A stretch of 64,000 nt of DNA from contig CP092886.1 in the NCBI GenBank assembly GCA_030710605.1, positions 47,159,794 to 47,223,793 of the forward strand, written 5' to 3'. Each line of letters opens with the position of its first letter. Position 1 is the first letter of the stretch. Position numbers and translations under genes: made by a program. The notes under the pieces were generated by a model. That model worked only from the letters and a program-made list of their open reading frames with translations. It made no database searches and had not been told where the DNA came from. This document shows positions 22,841 to 33,879 of the stretch, in pieces. Source of the DNA: Cordylochernes scorpioides. Taxonomy: Eukaryota; Arthropoda; Arachnida; Pseudoscorpiones; Chernetidae.

Positions 22841-23184
22841 CTGTAATAAATATTATAAAATAAGCTTAAATCTTTTCGCAATAAGTTTATCAACTTGAAC
22901 CGCGAACTTTAGAGCTCTTCAACGGGCAAAAAGGCGATTAGAGTGAACGCGGTGTATCGTGGTGGGACCCACTATGGCTTTATACGATTATCTATATGTT
23001 CAAATTGTCCCGGAATTTCTATCGTCCTGTTTGTATCGTCCTTTAGATATTAGAGATTCTAGGGCAAACCTTTCTTAGATTTGCTATATTTGGTATTGCT
23101 ATATAATGGCATAAAGTAGAGCACCAGATTGAAATTATGGCCAGTATTTGCTAATTAGGGATTTGAAATATTTGTTTTTGATAT

Positions 23185-23460
23185 TATATTTATGATCCTT
23201 GATACAGGTTTCTATTGTTTGCTGATTTCACTTACATAGATGGAATGGCATTCTGAGCAAGATACTAAATAAATGGCATTCACTTTCTGTTTTTATTGGA
23301 AGTCTTGATTTTTTAATCTGTATTGTGATAGGGTTTCTCAGAATGTATCCAGTAGTTCTTGGGCTGCAAAAGAAAAATATCACATTTTCATGCTCTAGCA
23401 TGATTAAAATGTATCTTCTTTGATTACCCGTAGAAAAGGCTTTAAAATTATTTAACTTTA
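23185..23460 (-). pseudogene. PLE remnant (linker and GIY-YIG start)
   Basis: On the minus strand, LEHENVIFFFCSPRTTGYIL RNPIT aligns with the SPSLSDILRNPIT block of the PLE at 52378-52987. After a frame change follows AIYLVSCSECHSIYVSEISK, the GIY-YIG motif with its CxxC pair, then a stop. The catalytic Gly of YVGET is replaced by Ser (YVSEI). Inactive. Confidence 0.7.
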
Positions 23461-23464
23461 ATAC

Positions 23465-23935
23465 ATTAATTCTGATGCTCGAAAAAATCTGATATTCATT
23501 TCAGATTTGATGTTTCATCTCGTCTTCATTACAGGAATGAAGCTATCAAGCTTGATTTAGCGCACCATATATTTCTGTAACAAATAAATAATTCAATGTA
23601 ATTATTGCCGTACTGTTATCAAAAATGGCATGTTGAGTGATTAAAGAAAAAAAATCAAGTGTGCTTAAGTTGATTATGAAGCGCACATATATCTTGGATA
23701 AAAAAAAAAGATTCTATATTAAAATCTACCAATATTTCAGCGCTTCCCGTCTTCTTCCAAAAGAACTCCGCTCGGAATACTCTATCTACTGGAAGTCAAG
23801 GGTGCTCCTGGAAGAAAACGAGTGGCCAGCAGCTTCTAACTATTGAGAGATTCTAATAAGGATTATTTTATTTTGACCCAAGAAAGGCATCTTATAATTA
23901 ATGTATTTCATATTGCTTCACATGCTTCACACTGA
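23465..23935. other. No feature recognised
   Basis: AT-rich; the 69-codon frame at 23637-23846 has no recognisable domain. Confidence 0.4.
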
Positions 23936-23936
23936 T

Positions 23937-23975
23937 TTTCACATGTGTAGACATGTGGTGCACTTACAGTAAAAG
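23937..23975 (+). repeat. SINE fragment at the edge of the assembly gap
   Basis: ACATGTGTAGACATGTGGTG then CACTTACAGTAAAAG is the body of the SINE seen complete at 25423-25733. It is cut by the gap. Confidence 0.7.
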
Positions 23976-24075
23976 NNNNNNNNNNNNNNNNNNNNNNNNN
24001 NNNNNNNNNNNNNNNNNNNNNNNNNNNNNNNNNNNNNNNNNNNNNNNNNNNNNNNNNNNNNNNNNNNNNNNNNNN
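23976..24075. other. Assembly gap (100 N)
   Basis: Exactly 100 N, the usual placeholder for a gap of unknown size. It begins inside a SINE copy, so repeat collapse is the likely cause; gene order across it is not proven by the sequence. Confidence 0.99.
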
Positions 24076-24188
24076 GGTTTTTGGTAATATCTACAATTAC
24101 ATATTATAAATTATCATTTTCCTAAAAGATATTTTTTGCTATATAATTCAAAAATATATCTGCAAAAGGTATTAAATTTAATAAACAT

Positions 24189-24786
24189 TTATTTACTGCA
24201 AATGAAAATGCTTGGTTCTGTTACTGTTAAATTATTGTTGATTCTATAGTCCCGAAAACCAGGACAATCCAGTAAAAGTTGTAATGAGGTTTGTTCCTCA
24301 TGTCCACAAAAAAACTCGAGTCTTCCACTGCTTTAATTCTTTTCTAAAAGCTTCTGAAATTTTCATGATTAGAAATGAATTGAGCATTAGGAATGTTTGG
24401 CCAGAAATATTTTGGTATGTTGTTAGGGAAGAAGCTTTAAAAAGTTTTATTTGTGTTGTTTTTCAAAGTAGCCATTTTGATTTCAATAAAATCCGTACTA
24501 TGCTTGGGACATCTAAATTATATTTTTGTTTTTCTTCTAAAGTTAATTTATTCAATTCATATTTCTCGTGTATGTTAGTGAAATCAATTAAATCGTTAAG
24601 TAAATGCATATTGGTTGTGCTATGTGCCCAATTATAGCTCTTCGTTTTATAAGATTGCGTGTTCCATAATACTATTGTATAGAGAATAAAATGCGATGGA
24701 ACCTGCCTGAAGAACATTTTGTCACAATCATACCTTTTGATTTCCCCGATTTCCAATGCAAAAGCCGTTGATAACACGTTCCGCAC
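24189..24786 (-). pseudogene. Non-LTR retrotransposon Pol C-terminal region (frameshifted)
   Basis: The minus strand has a 107-codon frame (24463-24786) of charged, Cys-poor sequence. After a frame change it continues as FRKELKQWKTRVFLCGHEEQ followed by TSLQLLLDCPGFRDYR and ends with TAA at 24189-24191. A CGHEEQTS..LLLDCP knuckle is the C-terminal signature of RT proteins in non-LTR elements. At least two frame breaks and no RT domain in view; the 5' part is lost. The 107-codon piece was joined to it only by position and strand. Confidence 0.6.
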
Positions 24787-24789
24787 ACA

Positions 24790-25415
24790 CTATGGGGGCA
24801 CTATTACTTGTCTTGATCACATAAGGTCACACACCAAACTATTCTTTATAGCATTCTTTTATCTTTGGGGTGATACGTTTTCTTTTTTCCGGAATCGTAA
24901 ATTTTTCAAAAATGCAACAGAACGCTTCTGGATTAGCTTCACATTTACGCAGATTTATTTATAAATTAAAGATATTCATGAACTTAAATAAATTATCATT
25001 TTCTTCTCATAGAAAATATTTTGCATTGTTCTTCGTATTTTATTTAAATAATGATTAATTTTATGCTCATTGAAAGAGTCAATATATTTAAAATATTTTG
25101 ATGACAACAAAGACATATTTTTTATTTTAATATTTTCAAATATTTTAATAGAGCTAATTTTTAAAAATGGAGGTTATATTAATGATCTACGTGTTAGAAT
25201 TTACCAGAAACAAGTTTAAAATATTAAGAGGGAAGTGTGTGTACTAGTATTATTGTTCTGTAAGAGCTTGCTTTGCTGACGCTCCATTTTCAATTTGAAA
25301 TCAAATATCTCAATTTATTATAAGATCTTAATTAATCACACACTATGAAATCGATTATTTATATATATATAGATTATAATATAGTTTGGGATAGAGAAAT
25401 TATTTGCTGATTTAA
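24790..25415. other. No feature recognised
   Basis: AT-rich; overlapping short frames only. Confidence 0.5.
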
Positions 25416-25422
25416 TACATGG

Positions 25423-25733
25423 GAGGTCGGTGGAAGGATGGTCTAAACCATTGGTTTTCGACCGCTACGACCCGGGTTCGATTCCCGCATTGGGCACTTT
25501 TTTATGTTAAAAAAAAATGCTTCAATGGCTCCCGATTCTTGCAAAGGTCCAACCCCACCAGCGAGTGCAAGTAACCAAACGGGGCTCTGGCACATTTGTA
25601 AGTGCAAAGTCGAACTGCTTTTCACATGTGTAGACATGTGGTGCACTTAAAGTAAAAGCAGTCGCCTACTTCTACCCACCATGATTATCATGCCCTGTAC
25701 CACGTATACTAGGGATAAGCAAAAAAACAACAA
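25423..25733 (+). mobile_element. tRNA-headed SINE, full copy
   Basis: The head has an A-box-like TGGTCTAAACCATTGG and a B box GGGTTCGATTCCCGC, about 35 nt apart, as in RNA polymerase III promoters of tRNA-derived SINEs. The body includes GTGCAAGTAACCAAACGGGG and CACATGTGTAGACATGTGGT, and the tail is ACTAGGGATAAGC followed by A-rich sequence. Other copies: 28251-28556, 38905-39216, 39433-39511, 49351-49660, 54134-54443. Confidence 0.85.
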
Positions 25734-26091
25734 CCATGGTTTACATGGTAGGGTATAAATATCAAAATATCAATACATGAACATTCTTGCCAGTGTTGTG
25801 TAGTCGTGCTCCTTTTACAATGAAATCATTTTGGATCACTATTTTCTCTTTAATTAAGCTGATTGTAATTTATATAAACAAATAAATAATAATAATAATG
25901 ATTTGAAGGATCTTGACAATAGATAACTTCGTTTTTTTTTTTGGGACATAAAATAATTTGAGAAAGAAATACCTGACTTTAAGCGTGAAGAAGAATGAAA
26001 ATAAAAGATTTGATTACATATTTACATATTGGCAAAATGAATATTTTATTAAATCCAATATATTCATTTTTTACAAAATTACACAATTACA

Positions 26092-26462
26092 AAATCTATA
26101 TATATTAAAATCAATGTTTGTATGTTTGTTTGTTTGTTTGTATGTCCGGTATACAAATTTGGAGTAGTTCACTAATTCAAACCAAAATTTCCATACATAG
26201 GTAAAAAAAAATACGGGGAAGACGATAGGCTATTTTAAGAAATATATAAATCAATTATTAAAACTATATATTAAAATTATTCTACTTAGCTCACGAACAG
26301 CGCCATCTATCAAAGATTAGATTAAATTATGCTGATGCAAACAAATAGATAATGCTAATAACAAACAATTATTTAAAAAAATCTTATCTAAATATATATC
26401 ACTCGGGTAGATATGCACACGGGTCAATCCCGGGGCGAAGCCCGGGTCACCCGTCTAGTATT
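26092..26462 (+). mobile_element. Helentron-like non-autonomous element
   Basis: Starts with a TGTTTGTATGTTTGTTTG tract and TGTCCGGTATACAAATTTGG, and ends with a hairpin CCCGGGGCGAAGCCCGGG followed by TCACCCGTCTAGTA. These two ends are common in arthropod Helentron-related elements. Non-coding. Confidence 0.55.
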
Positions 26463-26650
26463 CCATATTTACAAAAGGTTTTATGCCGGCCAAAAGAAAA
26501 CAACAACAATGAATTTATATAGTGTAAAGCCGCGATATCCAGCGGTCGACTTTCACTGAGAGAATTTGTTCTAGAAAAATATATATAATTAGAAATACAA
26601 AAAACTTAAAAAACTTGTATATATAATATAAAATACTTTGTTTTTGATAT

Positions 26651-26800
26651 ATCAACACCTGACCTTTTTATTTTTTATTATTTTCTATTATTTTTTCACA
26701 TGTTAAGCGTATTTACGCAAGTTTGTGGCCTTAAATCCCCATTTCTTGATTTCTCAAGAAGCATCTGGGACAAAATATATTTTTTTTTAGCGACTCCTCA
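26651..26800 (+). repeat. Structured hairpin repeat, copy B (second half only)
   Basis: Begins at CAACACCTGACC and continues through GCGTATTTACGC, TTCTTGATTTCTCAAGAA and GGGACAAAATAT. It shows the part of the unit that joins the GGTCAGG/CCTGACC hairpin to the region upstream of the ribozyme. Confidence 0.65.
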
Positions 26801-26804
26801 CACC

Positions 26805-27084
26805 GTAAGAAATTATCTTTTATATTTGTAATATACCTTATAATAATATTTTATAATCTACTCTGTTTAATTAATTTATTTTTGATTGTTTGGATTTGGC
26901 AGTGCTGTAATTGTTGTTGTTGTTAAGAATCTATTAAAAAAGTGTATGTTTGAAATTAGAAAGATATATAATTAAAATTTGTTTATTAATTTAATAAAGC
27001 ATATTTATTTATTTAATCGAAAAAGAACATCACAATATTAATAACTTATAAGTGTTATATAAAATAGAATTTAGTGGATACATT
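26805..27084. other. No feature recognised
   Basis: AT-rich with a (GTT)n patch near 26911. Confidence 0.5.
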
Positions 27085-27560
27085 GTAGAAACAGTGCTCC
27101 ACATTTATTTCTAACCTAAAATATAACAAAATTATATGAACATACTAATATAGCGCTATTTTCACTTTATAATATTCTCTGTAGAAATATTTGAATACCT
27201 AAAATATAACAAAATTATATGAACATACTAATATAGCGCTATTTTCACTTTATAATATTCTCTGTAGAAATATTTGAAAACCTAAAATATAACAAAATTA
27301 TATGAACATACTAATATAGCGCTATTTTCACTTTATAATATTCTCTGTAGAAATATTTGAAAACCTAAAATATAACAAAATTATATGAACATACTAATAT
27401 AGCGCTATTTGCACTTTATAATATTCTCAGTAGAAATATTTGAATACATAAAATATAACAAAATGAAGTGAATATAATATAGAGCTTTATTTATACTTCA
27501 TCAGAAGTTCGATGATTGTAGAATGTGCCCTGTAGAAATATTTGAAAACATTTTTTACAA
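27085..27560. repeat. 83-bp tandem repeat, about five copies
   Basis: Units start CCTAAAATATAACAAAATTA at 27115, 27198 and onward at 83-bp steps; the first and last copies are degenerate. Each contains the palindrome AGCGCT. Units are nearly identical, so the array expanded recently. Confidence 0.9.
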
Positions 27561-27564
27561 TTTC

Positions 27565-27995
27565 GCAAAAACATTTCCATTTTTTATAAGGAAAATTTAC
27601 ATCGATGGGTTGTTGCAAAGCATGTAAGACGTTTGTGACGCGAGTCACCGTGCTAGTGAAGCAATACAATAATATTTGTGAATAATTCATGAACTACAAT
27701 ATTTTATATAAATGCTTCATGTAAAATTAAAGGGCGATATTATTTTTTGGCTAATCGTCAAGAATAAGATATTTGAAAATTAAACATATTTAGGTCATTA
27801 ATATATGACAAACAGAACGCCATTTTATATAAATAGGTTATATAAATGCAATTGAAATAGATACGAATGATCATTTTGAAAGTTATATTGATAAATTGGT
27901 TTTATGCGCAATCTCTATATCATAATATAAGAAAGTTATAAAAGCAATTTGAAGAATAAAAGAGTTTGAGAAAGTGTGTGACCTCAGCATAGCCG
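27565..27995. other. No feature recognised
   Basis: AT-rich; nothing recognised. Confidence 0.5.
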
Positions 27996-27999
27996 GGTA

Positions 28000-28240
28000 A
28001 ACAATGTTAGAGCACGAAATCTTAAGCTGGGTAAATATTGTCGCAGGCGAGCGAGTGAAATCAGAATGTTGGCAGGTTATAAATATCTCATCACGATAAG
28101 TCTAAGCCACTTCCTGGAGATAGCCAAATCTGGGAGGTTTAATAGGGATTCCCCAGAGTGTCCCATCAATGGACTGCTGCTTCAATGTACCATTCCATGG
28201 TCCGCAAACCTGCAGATAAAACCAAAGAGAAGGTTAGTTA
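28000..28240. promoter_or_regulatory. GC-richer island, candidate cis-regulatory element
   Basis: Has GTAAACAATG (forkhead-like), CACTTCCTGG (Ets-like) and GATAAG/GATAGCC cores. A 73-codon plus frame covers it without a domain. Confidence 0.25.
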
Positions 28241-28250
28241 TTACCAGGTA

Positions 28251-28556
28251 TAGTATACGTGGTACAAGCCATGATATTTATTATTAGTAGTTAGAGGCTG
28301 CTTTCACTACAAGTGCACCACATGTCTGCACATATAGAAAGCAGTACGACTTTTGCACTATCAAATGTGCCATAGCCCCGTTTAGTTATTTGCACTCACT
28401 GGTGTGATTGGACTTTTGCAAGAATCAGTGTGTGGTCAGTTAAATGTTTGTGTTGTTGGTCAAAGCAATTATTTCTACAGAAAAAAACTGCTTAATGCAG
28501 GATTCAATCCCGGGTCATGGCTGTCGAAAATAGACGGTTTATGCCACTCGTCTGCA
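28251..28556 (-). mobile_element. tRNA-headed SINE
   Basis: Minus-strand copy; B box complement at GGATTCAATCCCGGG (one change from the family). Its tail points to lower coordinates. Confidence 0.7.
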
Positions 28557-28986
28557 AACATAGAGGATTAGTGAACAGGTTTAACTATCCATCGTTTTCA
28601 CGAGGATTGCAAAACGTGAACCTACTGTATTAACATTATTTAAAACACGCATAAAGCAGAATTATCCTTCAAATTCATCTTCACCAAATGAATAATTCAA
28701 TTTCAATGAAGGTGAAGTTCGCGTGGTCTACCGAGCTCAAACCCTATGCGCTACGGTACAGCGATGAGTAAACTTGACTTTGTTCTGCAGACTTGAATAA
28801 AGGGAAACTCCACGCAAATCGATCAGGAACCTATGAATTTAATTCTCTTTGAATAAGCTACATTAATGAACTTTATGGCTGATTTAAACTAGACTGACTG
28901 ACAACTAAGCAAAACAAAAATATATATACAACACAGTGTTGCCGAATCAATATATATATATATAGTAGACTGTATATATATATATA

Positions 28987-31033
28987 CAGTCTACTCTCGT
29001 TATAACGCCACTCTCGCCTTACGCCGCTTTTTCGTTTTGTCCCAATCGACATCAATGTATTTTTCTCTATATAACGCCACTCCCTCGCTGTTCGCCTTCC
29101 TCCGCTGATTTTTCGTATCCCAAGTAGCAAAAACCACTCGTTATAACGCCGCTCACAACGTCCCTCACCCCCCGCTCCCCTTTTCCTGTCTGCATATTTT
29201 CCGCCAGCGGCACCGGACTTTGTTTGCTATTGGCACAACAGATAACAGATTGTGTGAACAGCCAACAGACCATTTTCCTGCTTGTGCCTGGGACATACAC
29301 AGTCGCTTCATCCTTTGCTAACGTCAACACAACAACTTTATTGTCGTATCATGAGTTCCCAAAAGCGTAAACGTGAGTCGATCACCATTGAAAAGAAGAA
29401 GGATATATGTCAGTTGGCAAGAAATAACCCTACGATGTCGAAGAATGAGATTGGAGAGCGTTTCTCACTTCCACGAACAATTGCCCGTGATATTCTCACT
29501 CAGGCTGAGAAGTGGAAAAATTATACTGTTGGTTCTTCAAAGAAACAAAGAGTCGGAATATTTAGTGACTTGGAAGACGTTCTCTTCAACTGGTTTACCC
29601 AAAAGCGTGCCAATAATATTATTATTACTGATGACCTCCTAAGAGAAAAGGCAAAAAACTTGGGGGGCAGTTGGCCGTACCAGAAAATTTCACGTACAGC
29701 AGTGGGTGGCTGCAGCGATTTAAAGGGAGATTCCATATTTCGCAACGACGGCTCTGTGGGGAAGGCGCATCGATTTCTCCAGCTATCATTGATGAACACC
29801 TTACAAATTTGAACAGTATTCTGGCGATATGACCCAGCCAACATATACAATGCAGACGAAACAGGTGTTCAGCTCATTCCTGACCAAACACAAAGATGAA
29901 AACTGCCGTGGTGTCAAAGGGATGAAGCAACGAATCACTGTTCTACTGTGCTGCAACTCTACTGGAACAGACAAGCGGAGATTGCTGATTATTGGAAAAT
30001 CGGCAAAGCCTCGATGCTTCAGAAACTTTAGTCCACACCTCTACTGCACTTACACATCTAACAGCAAAGCATGGATGACCTCTAGCATCTTTCAAGAATG
30101 GCTACTGCAGTTCAACAAGCAGCTTGTCTCTGAAGGTATCCTACTGTTGTTAGATAACGTCTCACTGCGTCCCTAATGATGGTCTCAGCAACATAAAGAT
30201 ACACTTCCTTCCACCAAATATGACTGCCAGTCACTGGATAGTGGCATCATCAAAAGTTTCAAGGCTCAATATCGCAAGCTTCAACTCCAGAAAATGGTGG
30301 AATTGGCGGATGCCCATCTACCCACAGAATTACGTCTGGATGACGCTGTACGCTATTGTAAAAAGGCTTGGGATTCTGTTGGGCAACTGCTGGAATCACA
30401 CAGGCATTCGCTTCACTTCTACTGCTGCAGTTGAGCCTCTTAATTATGGAAATCTGCTCGATCGCGACATCTTCGCTATTACACCAGAGAATTTGATGAC
30501 TGAAAGGGAGTTTCAACTGGTTGATAATTCCCAGGAGGCGGAAATGAAGCTAACAGGTGACAATTTGCTAGTGTCCACTATTACAGCGAAAGAAGAACTT
30601 GGCGAGGATGATGATACAACAGTGACCCAGCGCCTACCATCGTTAAGGGAAGCCAGAACTGAGACAGTTTTGCTGTTTCTTGAGCACTCCAAGAGAGCAA
30701 CATCTGTCACTCTATCTGCGGATTTGTTACGCCGTGTCTATGCCATAAGTGAGGGAGAGAAAAGACAAGTTGTGATCACAGACTCCTTCAAGAAAATGTG
30801 ATTACTTTTTTATGAATAAATTATAAATTAATTCTTTCTATTTGTCATATTAATTAATTAAAGCCGGCATTCTATATATTGACTTAAAGCATAAATTGTT
30901 ATTAGTAATTGTTATATATAATTTAATGTATCTTTAAATTTCACATTTTAAACGTGTTCGATACAACGCCACCCTCGCCTTACGCCGCTTTTTTGCAAAA
31001 TCCGGATGGTGGCGTTATAACGAGAGTAGACTG
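28987..31033 (+). mobile_element. Tigger/pogo-like DNA transposon
   Basis: 2047 bp. Ends CAGTCTACTCTCGTTATAAC and its exact complement GTTATAACGAGAGTAGACTG are perfect inverted repeats over at least 25 bp. TA flanks both ends. A partial inverted duplicate of the terminus (GTAGACTGTA, 28965-28974) lies just outside the left end. Confidence 0.9.
29351..30801 (+). pseudogene. Tigger-family transposase, frameshifted
   Basis: Tigger transposases bind the element ends through CENP-B-type helix-turn-helix domains and cut with an RNase H-like DDD/E core. The start MSSQKRKRESITIEKKKDIC and following residues form the first helix-turn-helix. Downstream, in changing frames, come YNADETG (first Asp), LLLDNVS (second Asp; the usual His two to three residues on is replaced) and LDSGIIKSFKAQYR (usual MDQGII.SFK block, with the third acidic residue in LDSG). 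At least three frame changes (near 29690, 29830 and 30170) split the gene, so it is inactive. The C-terminal part continues to a stop at 30801. Confidence 0.85.
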
Positions 31034-31153
31034 TATATATATATATATAGATTAAAATAAAAATAAATAATTATGTAAAATAATGACCAACAATTTCTAC
31101 AATAAATGACAAATAAAAAACATACATTTTTTAGCCAAACATACATTCCCCGC

Positions 31154-31714
31154 TTGAGTACATTCTTTGGAGTTTTAAGGTCTACGACTCGCACGTGTCC
31201 GTCTGGTCCTTTATAGGTCTTGATGATTCGCGCCAGAGGCCAATGATGAGGAGGTGTGGAGTCTTGTTTCATTAGTACAAGCTGTCCAGATTGTAGATCT
31301 TGATGAGTCTTATGCCACCTTGGACGTGCTTGTAAACAGATAAAGATAGTCTTGGGACCATTTTTTCCAAAAACTATTCTCCATTGATTGGATGCATTTC
31401 CAACGGGAAATGTGACTTAAATTATCCACAACTTCATCTGGAATAGCTAGAATAGGGGAACCAATAAAAAAATGTGAAGGAGTTAGTGCTTCGTAAGAAT
31501 CAAAGTTGGAATCAAGGGGGAGAAGTGGTCTCGAATTCAAAATTGCTTCTATCTGAGTAAGCAACGTATAAAATTCTTCAAAGTTAAGAATGGCCGACTT
31601 CGTTACTTTGATTAAATGACTTAACAGATTTAATACCTGCCTCCCAAAGTCCACCAAAATGGAGAGCGGAGAGAGGAATAAAATGCCACCTAATCCCTCT
31701 TTGAGCACAGACAT
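31154..31714 (-). CDS. BEL/Pao integrase C-terminus (two frames)
   Basis: 31310-31714 continues the integrase with LLTQIEAILNSRPLLPL and EALTPSHFFIGSP; 31154-31272 carries MKQDSTPPHHWPLARIIKTY and HVRVVDLKT, the DUF5641-type end of BEL/Pao Pol. A frame break near 31300 separates them. The stop and the polypurine tract lie just before the 3' LTR. Confidence 0.75.
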
Positions 31715-32321
31715 TTTGAATATCTAACTCCCTGTAAAAATCCAACAAAACTCTATTGGCCAATTTGAAATTTGTAGCATTATCACTGAAAATATCTGAA
31801 GGCAAGCCGCGTCTCGAGGTAAATCTCCTAAGAGTAGCTATAAATGCTTCTGCAGTGAGATCAGAAACCACCTCAAGATGTATTGCCTTGGTGGTGAAAC
31901 AAATGAATAAAACAATATAAGTCTTAAACAGTATTTTTGATCTTTTTAACATTGGCTTAGTAATGATAGGGCCCGCCAAATCTACTCCGACTCGTTGGAA
32001 AGGCCGGGATGGCACCACCCTTTCAAGTGGCAATTCACCCATAATTTGAGTCACGACCTTGGATCGATGCTTAAAACAGGTAATACACTGATTCAGAACT
32101 CTCTTCACTGCAGCTTTACAAGAAATAATCCAATACTTTTGAGAAACCATAGATAATGTTGTTTGTAGACCCGAATGTAGAGATTGCCTATGATAATGTT
32201 CGATAATCAAATCTGTACAATGATGTCTTTTTGGTAGGATTATTGGATGTTTTTGATTATAGTCAAGAGAGATTTGAATGTTGAAGTCTTCCTCCAACTC
32301 TAAGAATTCCATCAGCATCAA
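31584..32321 (-). CDS. BEL/Pao integrase, zinc-binding and catalytic domains
   Basis: An HHCC-type zinc finger (H..EHYHRQ..HSG then CITCFKHR) is followed by the catalytic core: VGVDLAGP (Asp), FSDNATNF (Asp) and GLWEAGIKSVK (Glu), the DD(35)E triad. A frameshift near the last motif moves the C-terminus to the next frame. Confidence 0.85.
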   Translation of the reverse strand: MMLMEFLELEEDFNIQISLDYNQKHPIILPKRHHCTDLIIEHYHRQSLHSGLQTTLSMVSQKYWIISCKAAVKRVLNQCITCFKHRSKVVTQIMGELPLERVVPSRPFQRVGVDLAGPIITKPMLKRSKILFKTYIVLFICFTTKAIHLEVVSDLTAEAFIATLRRFTSRRGLPSDIFSDNATNFKLANRVLLDFYRELDIQNVCAQRGIRWHFIPLSALHFGGLWEAGIKSVKSFNQSNEVGHS

Positions 32322-32414
32322 GGAAAGGATTTAGAAACCTGAGATTGGTTTTCCCCGACACAAAGCCCTTATCTCGAAGCCACCCAATATCCTGAGTAAA
32401 TTATTGATTTTGAA

Positions 32415-33446
32415 TTAATATGATGATTTAACCGTTGCATTATGAATTTCTGAGGCCGATAGGAATCGATTTAACGATTTATTAGTTGATTTACAATTTG
32501 AAATGAATCTCAAACAAAATGCCATTACATCAACTGTTCTTATCCAAGATGAATATTTCAGAAGTAATTCAGGCATAGGTCCCATTATAGATTGATAGAC
32601 CAAGATTGTCGACCTCTCCTCAATCAATGTTTCCGGAGAGAGTTCATCTGAGGGAGGCAAATCGATGTAAGAATGAACCGATTGGTCCTGCAACCAATGT
32701 GGTCCCTGCCACCATAACTGGTTATCAACCAATTGTGCAGGAGTTAGTCCTCTTGTAGCCACGTCTGCAGGGTATTCCGAACCTGGTACATGGAACCATG
32801 AATGGGATGGTGTCTTTCTCTGAACAGCTGAAACCCTATTAGCAACAAAAGTCTTCCATCTTTTAGATTCTGATTTTATCCAATTAAGAGCAATGGTGGA
32901 GTCGCTCCACAAGAAAATTTGATCAAAATGTAAACTCAATGACTCTTTCACCGCAACAAATAAATTTGCTAACAGCAAAGCTGAACACAGTTCTAGGCGG
33001 GGCAAAGATAAGACCTTGATTGGAGCAACCTTTGTTTTAGATACAATTAAAGATATATTAACTGATCCATCATGCTTACAAGATTTTACATAAATAACTG
33101 CTGCATAGGCCTTTTCCGAAGAATCACAAAATCCATGTAATTCTAGAGTGAGAATAGAACTTCGGCAAGGAATGTACCTCGGGATTGAAATTTTGTTCAA
33201 TTGATTAATATCTCCCTCAATGCCTGTCCATTGCCTTTGAATACACTCGGGTAATCTCTCATCCCAGTTGCATCCCTTGGCCCAGAGTTTTTGCAGCATG
33301 ATTTTAAAAATGATAACCAAAGGAGCCATCCAGCCCAAAGGATCGTAGATTCTCGCAATCAATGATAGAAGCGACCGCTTAGAAGATACCTGAATATCAG
33401 GGGGCCTCACTCTGATGGTAAATGAGTCTAAGGTCGGATCCCACAA
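32415..33446 (-). CDS. BEL/Pao RNase H region
   Basis: After SLIARIYDPLGWMAPLVI (the standard Pao post-RT block) come HGFCDSSEKAYAAVIY (first acidic residue of RNase H), LPRLELCSALLLANL (second), LWSDSTIALNWI (third) and FHVPGSEYPADVATRG (HVP..NPAD.ATRG block). 343 codons without a break. The four blocks have the expected order and spacing. Confidence 0.85.
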   Translation of the reverse strand: MWDPTLDSFTIRVRPPDIQVSSKRSLLSLIARIYDPLGWMAPLVIIFKIMLQKLWAKGCNWDERLPECIQRQWTGIEGDINQLNKISIPRYIPCRSSILTLELHGFCDSSEKAYAAVIYVKSCKHDGSVNISLIVSKTKVAPIKVLSLPRLELCSALLLANLFVAVKESLSLHFDQIFLWSDSTIALNWIKSESKRWKTFVANRVSAVQRKTPSHSWFHVPGSEYPADVATRGLTPAQLVDNQLWWQGPHWLQDQSVHSYIDLPPSDELSPETLIEERSTILVYQSIMGPMPELLLKYSSWIRTVDVMAFCLRFISNCKSTNKSLNRFLSASEIHNATVKSSY

Positions 33447-33491
33447 AATGCCCAGTAATTTAACTGACGGGAGATTCTTGAAATCAAAAGA

Positions 33492-33875
33492 TTAATTAAT
33501 GCCCTTTTGATCTTTAGGTAGGAAGTCAAGTATTTTTGGACTGTTAGAAACCCATTTCCTAATGGGAAAACCTCCTTCAGATAACAAAGCAATGATCTGT
33601 CGAATCAAAACTTGTGCCTCTTCCACAGTATCTGCTCCTGTAAGAAGGTCATTGACATAAAAATCTCTCTTCACAATTTCCGAAGCAACAGGATAATTCA
33701 TCGCTTCGTCATCCGCCAACTGATGCAACGTTCGAATGGCCAAATATGGAGCGCATACTGTTCCATAAGTGATTGTTGTTAACTTATATTCTTGAATAGC
33801 ATCTGATGGTGAATCACGCCACAAGACTCTCTGATAGTCACTATCATCAGAATGAATTAATATCTGCCTGTACAT
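33492..33875 (-). CDS. BEL/Pao RT catalytic part, active-site mutated
   Basis: Shows MYRQILIHSDDSDYQRVLWR, TYGTVCAPYLAIRTL, and the catalytic box as FYVNDLLTGA. BEL/Pao RTs normally have YVDD here; the first Asp is Asn, so this RT should not polymerise even if the frames were joined. Confidence 0.82.
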   Translation of the reverse strand: MYRQILIHSDDSDYQRVLWRDSPSDAIQEYKLTTITYGTVCAPYLAIRTLHQLADDEAMNYPVASEIVKRDFYVNDLLTGADTVEEAQVLIRQIIALLSEGGFPIRKWVSNSPKILDFLPKDQKGIN

Positions 33876-33879
33876 CTTC

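Larger units (their letters stand above)
28713..31141 (-). repeat. 3' LTR of the BEL/Pao element, split by Tigger
   Basis: The LTR parts are 28713-28986 and 31034-31141. A purine-rich tract (AAGCGGGGAATG on the minus strand) precedes it, as a polypurine tract should. Confidence 0.88.

Noticed and set aside
29521-29850. Minus-strand frame within the Tigger
   Set aside because: Antisense of the transposase; no domain.
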